A stretch of DNA of 19,173 nt. Origin: CAYSIX01 sp964431205. GTDB taxonomy: Bacteria > Planctomycetota > Phycisphaerae > Phycisphaerales > Phycisphaeraceae. The DNA is taken from assembly GCA_964431205.1 (NCBI GenBank), contig CAYSIX010000057.1, positions 1 through 19,173 on the forward strand. The letters are read 5' to 3'. This document shows positions 7,454-15,730 of the stretch, piece after piece. Every line of letters begins with the position of its first letter. The stretch's first letter is position 1. Position numbers and translations under genes: made by a program. Under the pieces are notes generated by a model. It made no database searches, had not been told where the DNA came from, and was given only the letters and a program-made list of their open reading frames with translations.

Positions 7454-8986
7454 ATGAACGATCGGACGAACACGAAGGCGGAGCCGTACACCGAGCTGAT
7501 CGACCGGGTGCGGCAGGTGAGCCTGCTGCGGGCGACGGGGTCGCTGCTGGGCTGGGACCAGGAGACGATGATGCCGCCTCGGGGCCTGCCGATGCGCTCG
7601 CGGCAGTTGGCACAGTTGGCGCGGCTGAGCCACGCGATGTTCACCGACCCGCGGATCGGGGAGCTGCTGGCGGCGTGCGAGCTGGACACGGCGCTGACCG
7701 CGGACCCGGCGGGCGACGCGGCGGCAAACCTGCGCGAGCTGCGGCATCAGTACGACCGGGCGACGAGCCTGCCGCCGACGCTGGTGCAGGAGCTGGCCGA
7801 GACGCAGAGCCTGGCGCGGGCGGCCTGGGTCGAGGCGCGCAGGGGCAAGGATTACGAGCGATTTCGGCCGTGGCTGGAGAAAATCGTGGCGCTGAAGCGC
7901 GAGGAGGCGCGGTGCTACCGCCACGGCGAAGGCGACCTGTGGGACGCGCTGGCCGACGGTTACGAGCCGGGGCTGACGGCCGCGGAGGTCGAGCGGGTGT
8001 TTACACCGCTGCGGGCCCAACTCGCCGAGCTGGTGGCGACGCTGACCGAGCGCGGCCGGGCGCCGAGCGACGCGTTCATCCGCCTGCGGCTGCCGATCGA
8101 TCGGCAGGAGCGTTTCGTGCGCTCGGTGTGCCAGGCGATGGGGTTCGACTTCGAGCGGGGTCGTCTGGACACGTCGGCGCACCCGTTCTGTGCGGGGATG
8201 CACTGCCACGACGTGCGGATGACCACGCGGTTCAGCGAGGACAACCTGCCGGACGCGTTGAGCTCGACGATGCACGAGGCGGGCCACGGGCTGTACGAGC
8301 AGGGGTTGCCGGAGGCACACGTGGGCACGCCGCTGGGCCGGGCGGCGGGCCTGAGCATCCACGAGAGCCAGAGCCGGCTGTGGGAGAACCACGTCGGCCG
8401 GTCGCGGGCGTTCTGGCGATGGTGTTACCCGAAGCTGGCCGAGGCGTTCGGGGACGCGGTGGCGGGCCTGGACTTCGAGACGGTGTACGGCGGGGCGAAC
8501 CTGGTGCGACCGACGCTGATCCGCGTCGAGTCCGACGAGGTGACGTATCACCTGCACATCCTGATCCGTTTCGAGCTGGAGCGTGCGCTGCTGAGCGGGG
8601 AGCTGTCGGTGGCGGACCTGCCGGGGGCGTGGAACGAACGGTACAAGGCGTACCTGGGCCTGGACGTGCCGGACGACGCGGCGGGATGCATGCAGGACGT
8701 GCACTGGTCGGTCGGGTCGATCGGGTACTTCCCGACGTACACGCTGGGGACGCTGTACGCGGCGCAGTTCTACGGAGCGGCGGAGGCGGCGCTGGGCGAC
8801 CTGGACGGGATGCTGGCGCGTGGGGAGTTCGGGCCGCTCAAGGCGTGGCTGAACGAGCACGTCCACGCGCACGGGCGGCGGTACCGGGCGGCGGCGCTGT
8901 GCGAGCGGGTGACGGGGCGGACGCTGTCGGCCGAGCCGTTCATCGCGCACCTGCGGCGGAAGCTGGAGCGGTTGTATGGGTTATGA
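7454..8986 (+). CDS. M32 family metallocarboxypeptidase (carboxypeptidase Taq type)
   Basis: Family M32 enzymes are Zn- or Co-dependent carboxypeptidases that trim peptides from the C terminus, probably in the cytoplasm. The 510-residue length is nearly that of the Thermus aquaticus enzyme. The zinc motif H274-E-A-G-H278 and the downstream HES (H303-E304-S) supply the two histidines and the glutamate ligand, with E275 as catalytic base. N-terminal LLGWDQETMMPPRG and DIHYSVGSIGYFPTY-like text (VHWSVGSIGYFPTYTLG) are typical of the family. The start at 7454 is chosen because the family begins shortly before this point; the possible upstream extension is Arg-rich and non-conserved. A TATGCT at 7439-7444 could be a -10 giving an almost leaderless message, but this is weak. 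The next gene overlaps its end by 11 nt. Confidence 0.95.
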   Translation: MNDRTNTKAEPYTELIDRVRQVSLLRATGSLLGWDQETMMPPRGLPMRSRQLAQLARLSHAMFTDPRIGELLAACELDTALTADPAGDAAANLRELRHQYDRATSLPPTLVQELAETQSLARAAWVEARRGKDYERFRPWLEKIVALKREEARCYRHGEGDLWDALADGYEPGLTAAEVERVFTPLRAQLAELVATLTERGRAPSDAFIRLRLPIDRQERFVRSVCQAMGFDFERGRLDTSAHPFCAGMHCHDVRMTTRFSEDNLPDALSSTMHEAGHGLYEQGLPEAHVGTPLGRAAGLSIHESQSRLWENHVGRSRAFWRWCYPKLAEAFGDAVAGLDFETVYGGANLVRPTLIRVESDEVTYHLHILIRFELERALLSGELSVADLPGAWNERYKAYLGLDVPDDAAGCMQDVHWSVGSIGYFPTYTLGTLYAAQFYGAAEAALGDLDGMLARGEFGPLKAWLNEHVHAHGRRYRAAALCERVTGRTLSAEPFIAHLRRKLERLYGL

Positions 8987-9752
8987 CAAACGTCGACGGG
9001 ATAACATCGGCGAACGGTTTAGCGGCGGGGCAACGCGCCGCGCGCGGTTGCTTGCCACGCGCGGGGTCCGGGCCTTCGCTGCGATCGGCCCGCGGCGTGA
9101 GGACACGGACCGTGGCGTCGAGCGCCGGGCCGGTTTGGTCGTCGTGGCGCACCCGGACGACGAGACGCTGTGGTGCGGCGGGCACCTGCTGGCGCACGCG
9201 GACTGGGATTGGCATCTCGTGACGCTCTGCCGGGCGAGCGACGCGGATCGGGCGCCGAAGTTCGCGCGTGTGGCGGCGCGGTTCGGGGCGCGCGGTGCCA
9301 TGGGTGACCTGGACGACGGCCCGGAACAGACGCCGTTGCCTTCGGAGGAAGTAGAGGCGGCGATCGAGCGGCTGCTGCCGGGCGGGCGGCATGACCGGGT
9401 GCTGACGCACGGGCCGTGGGGCGAGTACACGCGGCATCGTCGTCACGAGGAGTGCTGCCGTGCGGTCGTGTCGCTGTGGCGCCGGGGCCGGCTGGAGGCC
9501 GGCGAGCTGTGGATGTTCGCGTATGAGGACGGCGGGCGGGCGTATCTGCCGCGGGTGCGCGAGGATGCTGAGCGCGTCGTGGATCTGCCGGAACACGTGT
9601 GGCGGGAGAAGGTTCGAATCATCACGGAGTTGTACGGCTTCGCGCCCGAGAGCTGGGAAGCGCGGACGACGCCGCGGCGCGAAGGGTTCTGGGTGTTCAA
9701 CAACGCGGCGGCGGCCGTCGAGCGCCTGGCCGCGTGTGAGGTGATGCCATGA
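8976..9752 (+). CDS. PIG-L family zinc deacetylase (LmbE-like)
   Basis: PIG-L/LmbE enzymes usually remove acetyl groups from N-acetylglucosamine in glycolipids, cofactors such as mycothiol and bacillithiol, or polysaccharides. The signature is VVVAHPDDETLWCGG, with H59 and D62 the expected zinc ligands and D61 the general base. GEYTRHRRHEECCRAV provides H154 and H157, one of which should be the third zinc ligand. No signal peptide is evident. The ATG at 8976 overlaps the carboxypeptidase gene by 11 nt and gives an Arg-rich N-terminal stretch of about 50 residues with no family similarity; the true start may be a downstream TTG codon. Its stop overlaps the next gene's start (ATGA, 9749-9752), so the two are probably translationally coupled. 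Substrate unknown. Confidence 0.88.
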   Translation: MGYDKRRRDNIGERFSGGATRRARLLATRGVRAFAAIGPRREDTDRGVERRAGLVVVAHPDDETLWCGGHLLAHADWDWHLVTLCRASDADRAPKFARVAARFGARGAMGDLDDGPEQTPLPSEEVEAAIERLLPGGRHDRVLTHGPWGEYTRHRRHEECCRAVVSLWRRGRLEAGELWMFAYEDGGRAYLPRVREDAERVVDLPEHVWREKVRIITELYGFAPESWEARTTPRREGFWVFNNAAAAVERLAACEVMP

Positions 9753-10891
9753 AGGTGTTGCTGCTCTACGACTACCCGGCCTCGCCGGCGGGCCTGGCCA
9801 CGCAGGGCGCCCTGCTGCACAAGGGCCTGGAGCACATCGGCGTCGAGGTGCACTCGGTCCACTTCGAGTCGCCCCAGGAAAAGGAATGGTATTACCGCTG
9901 GTTCGAGCCGGACGTGGTGGTCGGCATCGGGTTCTGGGGCCACACGCCGCACCTGGTCCTGCACCCGCAGCGGTACGGCGTGCGGGCGGTGCCGTGGTTC
10001 GTCGCCGACGGCTACGTCGCCGGCTACCACGAGGTGCTCAACCAGCTCCCCCTGATCCTGACCACCTCGAACTGGGTCCGGGACACCTACATCCGCGACG
10101 GCGTCAACGGCGACCACATCGAAGTCCTGCCGGTCGGCTGCGACACGGACGCGTTCCGTCCGCGCGACCCGCAAGACCTGAAAGTCAGAACGATCCGCGA
10201 GTCCCTCGGCGTGGCCGACGACCAGGTCATGGTCCTCACCGTCGGCGGCGACGCGGCGTCCAAGGGCGCCCAGGAGGTCATGCAGGCCCTGGCGCTGATC
10301 GACACGCGCGCGCCCGACTGGAAGTACGTCTGCAAGGTCTGGCCTCAGCCGCGCACGATGGCGCAGAACCTCCAGGACCTGCAGCTCGCCACGTTTCTCG
10401 GCATCGACAAGAACGTGACGTACACCGCGAACGTGGTGTCTCGTAACTTCATGCCGTACCTGCTGGCGGCGTGCGACGTCTACGCGGCGCCGTCACGATT
10501 GGAAGGCTTCGGCATGATCCAGGTCGAGGCCAACGCCTGCGGCAAGCCGGTGATCGCCGTCAACGCCATGGCGTTTCTCGACACCATGGTGCACGGCGAA
10601 ACCGCCCTGCTCGCCGGCGTGGCGCAGGAGATCAAGATCGGCGAGGCGACGCTCGGCGCCGATCACGGCTTCGAGGAGGGCCACCGCATCATCTTTCCGA
10701 GCATGAAGACCGCCGACTACCGCGCCAGCGTGACGGACATCGCCGATCATCTGCTGACGCTGATGAGCGATCCGGAGTTGCGTCGGCGCATGGGCGAGGC
10801 GGGGCGCAAGCGCGTGTTGGAGCGCTACGATTACCGTACGGTGGCGCGACAGTTCGTGAAAATCGTCGGCGAGCGGCTGGGGATCGGATGA
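9749..10891 (+). CDS. GT4-type (GT-B fold) retaining glycosyltransferase
   Basis: This 380-residue protein transfers an activated sugar to an unknown acceptor. The N-terminal Rossmann half starts MKVLLLYDYPASPAGLATQG. The C-terminal half has VLTVGGDAASKGAQEV, occupying the nucleotide-sugar phosphate loop position, and APSRLEGFGMIQVEANACGKPVIA with the E-x7-E motif (E252 and E260) of GT4 enzymes. It ends with an ERYDYRTVARQFVKIV helix typical of the family. No membrane segment is seen, so it is probably cytoplasmic. Coupled upstream to the PIG-L gene by an ATGA overlap and downstream to a 20-codon ORF by another ATGA. A GT4 plus PIG-L pair recalls BshA/BshB and MshA/MshB of thiol cofactor synthesis, but the adjoining glycosidase argues for a different glycan role. 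Confidence 0.9.
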   Translation: MKVLLLYDYPASPAGLATQGALLHKGLEHIGVEVHSVHFESPQEKEWYYRWFEPDVVVGIGFWGHTPHLVLHPQRYGVRAVPWFVADGYVAGYHEVLNQLPLILTTSNWVRDTYIRDGVNGDHIEVLPVGCDTDAFRPRDPQDLKVRTIRESLGVADDQVMVLTVGGDAASKGAQEVMQALALIDTRAPDWKYVCKVWPQPRTMAQNLQDLQLATFLGIDKNVTYTANVVSRNFMPYLLAACDVYAAPSRLEGFGMIQVEANACGKPVIAVNAMAFLDTMVHGETALLAGVAQEIKIGEATLGADHGFEEGHRIIFPSMKTADYRASVTDIADHLLTLMSDPELRRRMGEAGRKRVLERYDYRTVARQFVKIVGERLGIG

Positions 10892-10950
10892 ACGTGGCGG
10901 AAATGAGACGCACGAGCGGTGTCGATCGAAAAGGCGAGCGAGGCGGATGA
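10888..10950 (+). CDS. 20-codon bridging ORF, possible translational coupler
   Basis: An ATG overlapping the glycosyltransferase stop (ATGA, 10888-10891) opens a 20-codon frame whose TGA (10948-10950) overlaps the start of the glycosidase gene (ATGA, 10947-10950). The peptide begins MNVAEMRRTSG and is Arg/Gly-rich at its end, with no known domain. Exact ATGA junctions on both sides suggest that ribosomes could run through it to reach the downstream gene. Equally it may be chance in a GC-rich 55-nt gap; existence as a stable peptide is doubtful. Confidence 0.3.
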   Translation: MNVAEMRRTSGVDRKGERGG

Positions 10951-12140
10951 ATCGCACGGCCGAACAGCCCAAGCCAGTGGAGATCGAGGCGGCGGAGCGC
11001 GCGGCCGTCGAGGTGCTGCTGCACAACGCCCGCGGGCCCTATCGCGGCCTGCCGCGCACCGCCGGCTGGGGCTACCCCGAACCGTACACACGTGACCTGA
11101 TGATCGCCATCCCCGGCTGGCTCGCCAGCGGCCGGCCCCGCCTGATCGAAGCCGCCGCTCGCACGCTCGAAGCCCTCGCCCGCAACCAGTCCCGCCACGG
11201 CCACATCCCCTCGCTCGCCCACGACCCCGACAACCGAGGCGCCAGCGACACCACGCCCCTGTTCCTGCTCGGGCTGGCGCTGTTCCGCCACCACACCGGC
11301 CGAGGCGACTTCCTCGCCGACGCCGCCGACAAGGCCCTGACCTGGATGACGTATCAGAGCCCCGACGACAACGTCATGGTCGCCCAGCTCCCCACCAGCG
11401 ACTGGCGCGACGAGCACTGGGTCCTCGGCTACGGCCTGTACGTCAACACGATCTACTACGCCGCCCTGCGCCTCCACGGCCGGCACGACGACGCCGAGAC
11501 CCTCTGCGAGCTGATGAACCGGTTCGAGATCACCGGCGACCGCAAGGCCCCGCACGTGCACGAGGGCCTGGTCGTCCCGCACAAACCGTACTATGCGCTC
11601 TATTCCTACAAGACCGAGCACAACGAGCGGTTCAGCCTGCTGGGCAACAGCCTCGCGATCCTGACCGGGATCGCCTCGCCCTCGCGGTCCAGGAAGCTCG
11701 TGGCCTGGATCGAGACCGAGCGCGAGGCGCTGGGGCGGCGGGGCGAGCTGGCCGTCGCCCTCCCGCCGAACCTGTTCCCGTACATGCAGCCGGGCGACCC
11801 CGACTGGCGGCCGCGCTACGCCAGGTACAACCTGCCGGGCGAGTACCACAACGGCGGGGTCTGGCCGTTCATCTGCGGGTTCTACGTCGCCGCCTGCGTC
11901 GCCGCCGGACGCAGGCGCCTGGCCCGGCAGAACCTCGCGGCGCTGGCCGCCCTGGTCAAGCCCTGGCACGAGAACGAGGCCGAGTGGGGCTTCAACGAAC
12001 AGATCAAGGCCCAGACCGGCAAGCCGATCGGCCGGGACTGGCAGACCTGGTCGGCGGCGATGTACCTCTACGCCGCCCACTGCGTGCGGACCGGCACCAC
12101 CCCCGGCTTCGACGCCGTCCGCGGCCACCGCTGGACATGA
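10947..12140 (+). CDS. six-hairpin (alpha/alpha)6-barrel glycoside hydrolase, amylo-alpha-1,6-glucosidase / GH100-like
   Basis: This 397-residue protein looks like a catalytic (alpha/alpha)6 barrel alone, without the N-terminal domain of full glycogen-debranching enzymes. Diagnostic segments are YTRDLMIAIPGWLASG (near the start), PTSDWRDEHWVLGYGLYVN with D152 and D155, EYHNGGVWPFICGFYVA (E299 to W306), and GKPIGRDWQTWSAAMYLYA close to the C terminus. Similar segments occur in debranching-enzyme C-terminal domains and in neutral/alkaline invertases (GH100); D152 in the DWRD motif is the likely acid catalyst. No signal peptide is seen, so it probably acts on an intracellular glucan, sucrose-like or glycosylated small molecule. 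It ends the PIG-L/GT4 cassette. Confidence is high for the fold and low for the substrate. Confidence 0.78.
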   Translation: MNRTAEQPKPVEIEAAERAAVEVLLHNARGPYRGLPRTAGWGYPEPYTRDLMIAIPGWLASGRPRLIEAAARTLEALARNQSRHGHIPSLAHDPDNRGASDTTPLFLLGLALFRHHTGRGDFLADAADKALTWMTYQSPDDNVMVAQLPTSDWRDEHWVLGYGLYVNTIYYAALRLHGRHDDAETLCELMNRFEITGDRKAPHVHEGLVVPHKPYYALYSYKTEHNERFSLLGNSLAILTGIASPSRSRKLVAWIETEREALGRRGELAVALPPNLFPYMQPGDPDWRPRYARYNLPGEYHNGGVWPFICGFYVAACVAAGRRRLARQNLAALAALVKPWHENEAEWGFNEQIKAQTGKPIGRDWQTWSAAMYLYAAHCVRTGTTPGFDAVRGHRWT

Positions 12141-12209
12141 TGCCCGTCGGAATCACGAGCCAGCCACGACGCCACGCGACGCCTGGACTGCTTGCTCTTG
12201 GGATCGGTC

Positions 12210-12933
12210 ATGTCAGATGATCAAGCAGATAACGGACAGTTGCGCGTCGGTACCAGCGGGTACCAGTACGACCACTGGCGGGGTGTCCTGTATGAGCAAG
12301 GGTTGCCCAAACGGAAATGGTTCGAACGGTATGCGGAACGGTTCGACACGGTCGAGATCAACAACACGTTCTACAACCTGCCGCAACCCGAGACCTTCGA
12401 GAACTGGCGTGAGGTGGCGCCCCGTGGGTTCTGTTACACCTTGAAGTACAGCCGCTATGGAACCCACATGAAGCGACTGAAGGACCCGGCCGAGGCGATC
12501 GGCACGTTCCTGGAGCGGGCCGATCGCCTGGGCCCGACGCTGGGCCCGATCCTGGTGCAACTGCCGCCGAACTTCCACGCCGATGCTGAGAGGCTGGATG
12601 CGTTTCTCGAGGCTGCGCCGTCGCGACTTCGGTGGGCGGTCGAGTTTTCGGCACGAAAGCTGGTTGAACGACGAGACGTTCAGCGTCCTGCGACGGCACG
12701 GCGCGGCGCTTTGTATCCACGATCAGATCGAGAAGCACCCGCGCACCGTCACGACCGACTGGACATATCTGCGGTTCCACGGACGCGACGGTGGGGACTA
12801 CCCACATCAGGCCCTCAGCGCCGAGGCGAAGCGGATTCGGTCGCATCTCGAGCGGGGTCTGGACGTGTACGCGTACTTCAACAACGACGCCCACGGCTTC
12901 GCGGTCGACAACGCTCAAGCCCTTCGGCGCTAG
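12210..12933 (+). pseudogene. DUF72 family TIM-barrel protein, frameshifted
   Basis: DUF72 (YecE-like) proteins are about 240 residues with a TIM-barrel-like fold and no firmly assigned reaction. The family's landmarks are here in order: LRVGTSGYQYDHWRG, FDTVEINNTFYNLP, CYTLKYSRYGTHMKRL, LVQLPPNF and RWAVEF in frame 3, then RHESWLNDETF, ALCIHDQ, DWTYLRFHGRDG and DVYAYFNNDAHGFAV in frame 1. The frames join at the T4 run 12645-12648; with one T fewer the text reads RWAVEFRHESWLND and the protein is a normal 240 residues. So this is either a single-base sequencing or assembly error or a fresh inactivating insertion. As written, the first frame runs on to about 12956. Start at ATG 12210 leaves ten residues before the first strand. 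Followed 35 nt later by aconitase. Confidence 0.85.
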
Positions 12934-12968
12934 GCATCGCCCCTATGATGCCGTGAAGGGACTCCGCA

Positions 12969-14921
12969 ATGGGACAGAACGTCACACAGAAGCTGATCGC
13001 CTCGCACCTCGTCGAAGGCGAGATGACGCCCGGCGAGGAGATCGCGATCCGGATCGACCAGACCCTGACGCAGGACGCGACCGGCACGCTCGTGATGCTT
13101 CAGCTCGAGGCGATGGACCTGGACCGGGTGAGGACGGATCTGTCGGCCCAGTACGTGGATCACAACCTGATCCAGGAGGACCACAAGAACGCCGACGATC
13201 ATCTGTTTCTATACAGCGCTTGCCGTCGATTCGGGATTTGGTACAGCGCGCCCGGCAACGGGGTGTCGCACCCGGTGCACCAGGAACGATTCGGCCGACC
13301 GGGCGCCACGCTGCTGGGCAGCGACAGCCACACGCCGGCGGCGGGCGCATTGGGCATGCTCGCGATCGGTGCCGGCGGGATCGAGGTGGCGCTGGCAATG
13401 GCGGGCGAGCCGTTCTACTTGTCGATGCCTGACGTCTGGCGCGTGGAGCTGGTCGGGCGGTTGCCCGATTGGGTCAGCGCCAAGGACGTCGTGCTGGAGA
13501 TGCTGCGTCGACACGGTGTGGCCGGCGGCGTCGGATGCGTGTTCGAGTACGGTGGGCCGGGGCTCGCGGGGCTCTCGGCCATGGATCGGCACGTCATCGC
13601 GAACATGGGCACCGAGCTGGGCGCGACCACAACGGTATTTCCTTCCGACGAGGAAGCGCGAAGCTTCCTGAGATCCCAGCAGCGCGAGGACGACTGGCGG
13701 GAGCTGGTGGCGGACGACGACGCGACCTACGATCGTCACGAACAGATCGATCTGAGCGAGTTGGAGCCCCTGATCGCGATGCCGTCGAGCCCCGGGCACG
13801 TGAGGCCGGTGCGCGAGGTCGCGGGCGAGGATATCTACCAGGCTTACATCGGTTCATCGGCGAACCCGGGCTACCGGGACTTCGCGGTCGCAGCCGGGAT
13901 CATCAAGGGCCAGCGTGTCCATCCACGCGTGTCGCTGGACGTGAACCCGACGTCGCGGCAGATCCTGGAGAACCTGACCAAGGACGGGCACCTGATCGAG
14001 CTGATCCGCGGCGGGGCACGGATCCATCAGGCGGGGTGCAACGGCTGCATCGGGATGGGTCAGGCGCCGGCGTCGGATCGGCTGTCGTTGCGCACGGTTC
14101 CGCGCAACTTCCCGGGCCGATCAGGCACACGCGAAGACAAGGTGTGTCTCGTGAGCCCGGAGACGGCGGCGGCGTCGGCGCTGAGGGGCGTGATCACCGA
14201 CCCGCGCACGCTGGGCATGGACCCGCCGCGGGTACGCGAGCCGCAAGACCCGGTGCTGAACACGGAGATGCTCGAGCCCCCGCCCTCGGCCGAGGAAAGC
14301 CGCGGCGTGACTCTGGAGAAGGGCCCGAACATCGCCGACCTGCCGCGATTCGACGAGCTTCCCGATCGCCTGGAACTGCCCGTGCTGCTTAAGGTCGGCG
14401 ATGACGTTTCGACGGATGAGATCATGCCGGCCGGGGCCCGGGTCCTGCCGCTGCGCTCGAACATCCCGGCGATCAGCAACCACTGCTTCGAATCCGTCGA
14501 TGACTCGTACCCCCGTCGTGCCGCTGAAGCTCGGGAAAAGGACGGTCACGCGATCGTCGGCGGCGAGAACTACGGCCAGGGTTCGAGCCGCGAACACGCG
14601 GCCCTCGCCCCGCGTTACCTCGGTCTCCGCCTTGTGCTGGCCAAATCGTTCGCCCGCATCCATCGGCAGAACCTGGTCAGCTATGGCGTGCTGCCGTTGG
14701 TCTTCGTCGACGATGCCGCCTGTGAAGACATCGAACAGGCAGACGTGCTGATTCTCGACGACGCCCACGAACAGCTCAAGCAGGGAGGCGAGATCGAGCT
14801 GGTTGATTCGGCGCGATCGCGAACCATTGTCGCCCGACACGATCTATCACCACGTCAGGTTGAGATTGTTCTCGCTGGCGGGCTGGTCAACGCCGTGCGC
14901 CGACGTGTCGCCACCGAATGA
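12969..14921 (+). CDS. aconitate hydratase, single-chain ~650-residue type
   Basis: Aconitase interconverts citrate and isocitrate in the TCA cycle. The order is LeuC-like catalytic domains followed by a LeuD-like swivel domain, in a shorter format than AcnA or AcnB. Visible are YVDHNLIQEDHKNADDH, LLGSDSHTPAAGALGMLAIGAGG (DSHT active-site segment), NPTSRQ, GCNGCIGMGQ with C357 and C360 as cluster ligands, PRNFPGRSGTRED, STDEIMPAG, and the swivel-domain GGENYGQGSSREHAAL. The third expected cluster cysteine, in the GSCTN-like motif, is Ser297 here (GSSAN, 295-299). Homoaconitase or another isomerase of the family is possible, but the overall sequence reads best as aconitase. Start at 12969 has AAGGGA about 10 nt upstream. 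Confidence 0.87.
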   Translation: MGQNVTQKLIASHLVEGEMTPGEEIAIRIDQTLTQDATGTLVMLQLEAMDLDRVRTDLSAQYVDHNLIQEDHKNADDHLFLYSACRRFGIWYSAPGNGVSHPVHQERFGRPGATLLGSDSHTPAAGALGMLAIGAGGIEVALAMAGEPFYLSMPDVWRVELVGRLPDWVSAKDVVLEMLRRHGVAGGVGCVFEYGGPGLAGLSAMDRHVIANMGTELGATTTVFPSDEEARSFLRSQQREDDWRELVADDDATYDRHEQIDLSELEPLIAMPSSPGHVRPVREVAGEDIYQAYIGSSANPGYRDFAVAAGIIKGQRVHPRVSLDVNPTSRQILENLTKDGHLIELIRGGARIHQAGCNGCIGMGQAPASDRLSLRTVPRNFPGRSGTREDKVCLVSPETAAASALRGVITDPRTLGMDPPRVREPQDPVLNTEMLEPPPSAEESRGVTLEKGPNIADLPRFDELPDRLELPVLLKVGDDVSTDEIMPAGARVLPLRSNIPAISNHCFESVDDSYPRRAAEAREKDGHAIVGGENYGQGSSREHAALAPRYLGLRLVLAKSFARIHRQNLVSYGVLPLVFVDDAACEDIEQADVLILDDAHEQLKQGGEIELVDSARSRTIVARHDLSPRQVEIVLAGGLVNAVRRRVATE

Positions 14922-14973
14922 GCGACGTGCGGACCAGAAACTCCCGCGGCCCGGGGAGAAACCTCAGAAGACG

Positions 14974-15666
14974 ATGGAAAGAACCGCGCCCGTGTACGCG
15001 GATCGATCCCAGGCCGGACGCGCCCTGGCCCAGGCGCTCGCCCACTACGCCGGCCGCGGCGACGTGATCGTTCTGGCCCAGGTGCGAGGCGGCGTGCCCG
15101 TGGCCGTGGAGGTCGCGCGATCGCTCGGGGCCCCGCTGGACCTGATGCTGGTTCGGAAGCTGGGCGTGCCGGGCCATGAGGAACTGGCGATGGGCGCGAT
15201 CGCCACCGGCGGGGCGCGCGTGCTGAATCGTTCGGTGATCCGCCAGCTCGGGATCGACACGGACACGCTCGACCTCGCTGAAGATCGCGAGCGGCGGGAG
15301 CTGGACCGGCGTGCGCGGGCGTACCGCGGCGACCGGCCCGAGCCCTCGCTCCGCGGGCGCTGCGTGATCCTGGTGGACGATGGGCTGGCGACCGGTTCGA
15401 GCATGGCGGCGGCCGTCGAGGCGGTCCGGCAGAGCGGGCCCGCCCGGGTCGTGGTCGCCGTGCCCGTCGCCCCGCCCCAGACCTGCCACGAGCTGGGCTC
15501 GGCGGTGGAGGAGCTGGTCTGCCCCGTCCGCCCGATGGACTTCGCCGGTGTCGGCCAGTGGTACGAGGACTTCGCCCAGGTCTCCGACGACCGGGTCCGC
15601 GACCTGCTGGCCCAGGCGTGGCACGAGCCGCCGTCCCCGGATCGGCCCGGCGGCCACAGCGGCTGA
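14974..15666 (+). CDS. phosphoribosyltransferase-domain protein (PRTase type I fold)
   Basis: This 230-residue protein carries a type I phosphoribosyltransferase fold. Its PRPP-binding loop is CVILVDDGLATGSSMAAA, with the two acidic residues followed by the flexible ATGSS turn. VIVLAQVRGGVPVAVEVARSLGAPLDLMLVRKLGVPGHEELAMGAI is typical of a widespread uncharacterised family that sometimes is fused to a dienelactone-hydrolase-like domain; no such domain follows here. Nucleobase specificity is unknown, and it need not be a salvage enzyme. The start at 14974 is preferred over in-frame codons inside the aconitase gene because AGAAG precedes it and conserved text begins soon after. It lies 52 nt after aconitase and may be cotranscribed. 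The tmRNA promoter begins 15 nt after its stop. Confidence 0.85.
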   Translation: MERTAPVYADRSQAGRALAQALAHYAGRGDVIVLAQVRGGVPVAVEVARSLGAPLDLMLVRKLGVPGHEELAMGAIATGGARVLNRSVIRQLGIDTDTLDLAEDRERRELDRRARAYRGDRPEPSLRGRCVILVDDGLATGSSMAAAVEAVRQSGPARVVVAVPVAPPQTCHELGSAVEELVCPVRPMDFAGVGQWYEDFAQVSDDRVRDLLAQAWHEPPSPDRPGGHSG

Positions 15667-15681
15667 ACGTGGGCAGACTTA

Positions 15682-15710
15682 TCGACCCGGGCCGATACGC
15701 CGACTATAAT
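15682..15710 (+). promoter_or_regulatory. promoter of the tmRNA gene
   Basis: A perfect -10 TATAAT (15705-15710) lies 17 bp after TCGACC (15682-15687; 4 of 6 matches to TTGACA). The predicted start near 15717 leaves about 14 nt of 5' leader to be removed by RNase P before the mature end at 15731. Confidence 0.75.
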
Positions 15711-15730
15711 GAGGCTGATCTTTGACAAGT

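Noticed and set aside
5582..8950. A minus-strand open frame of 1122 codons opposite purF and the carboxypeptidase gene
   Set aside because: Both plus-strand genes have complete catalytic motifs; the antisense text is low-complexity Arg/Pro/Val-rich and matches no fold, a usual by-product of high GC at third codon positions.
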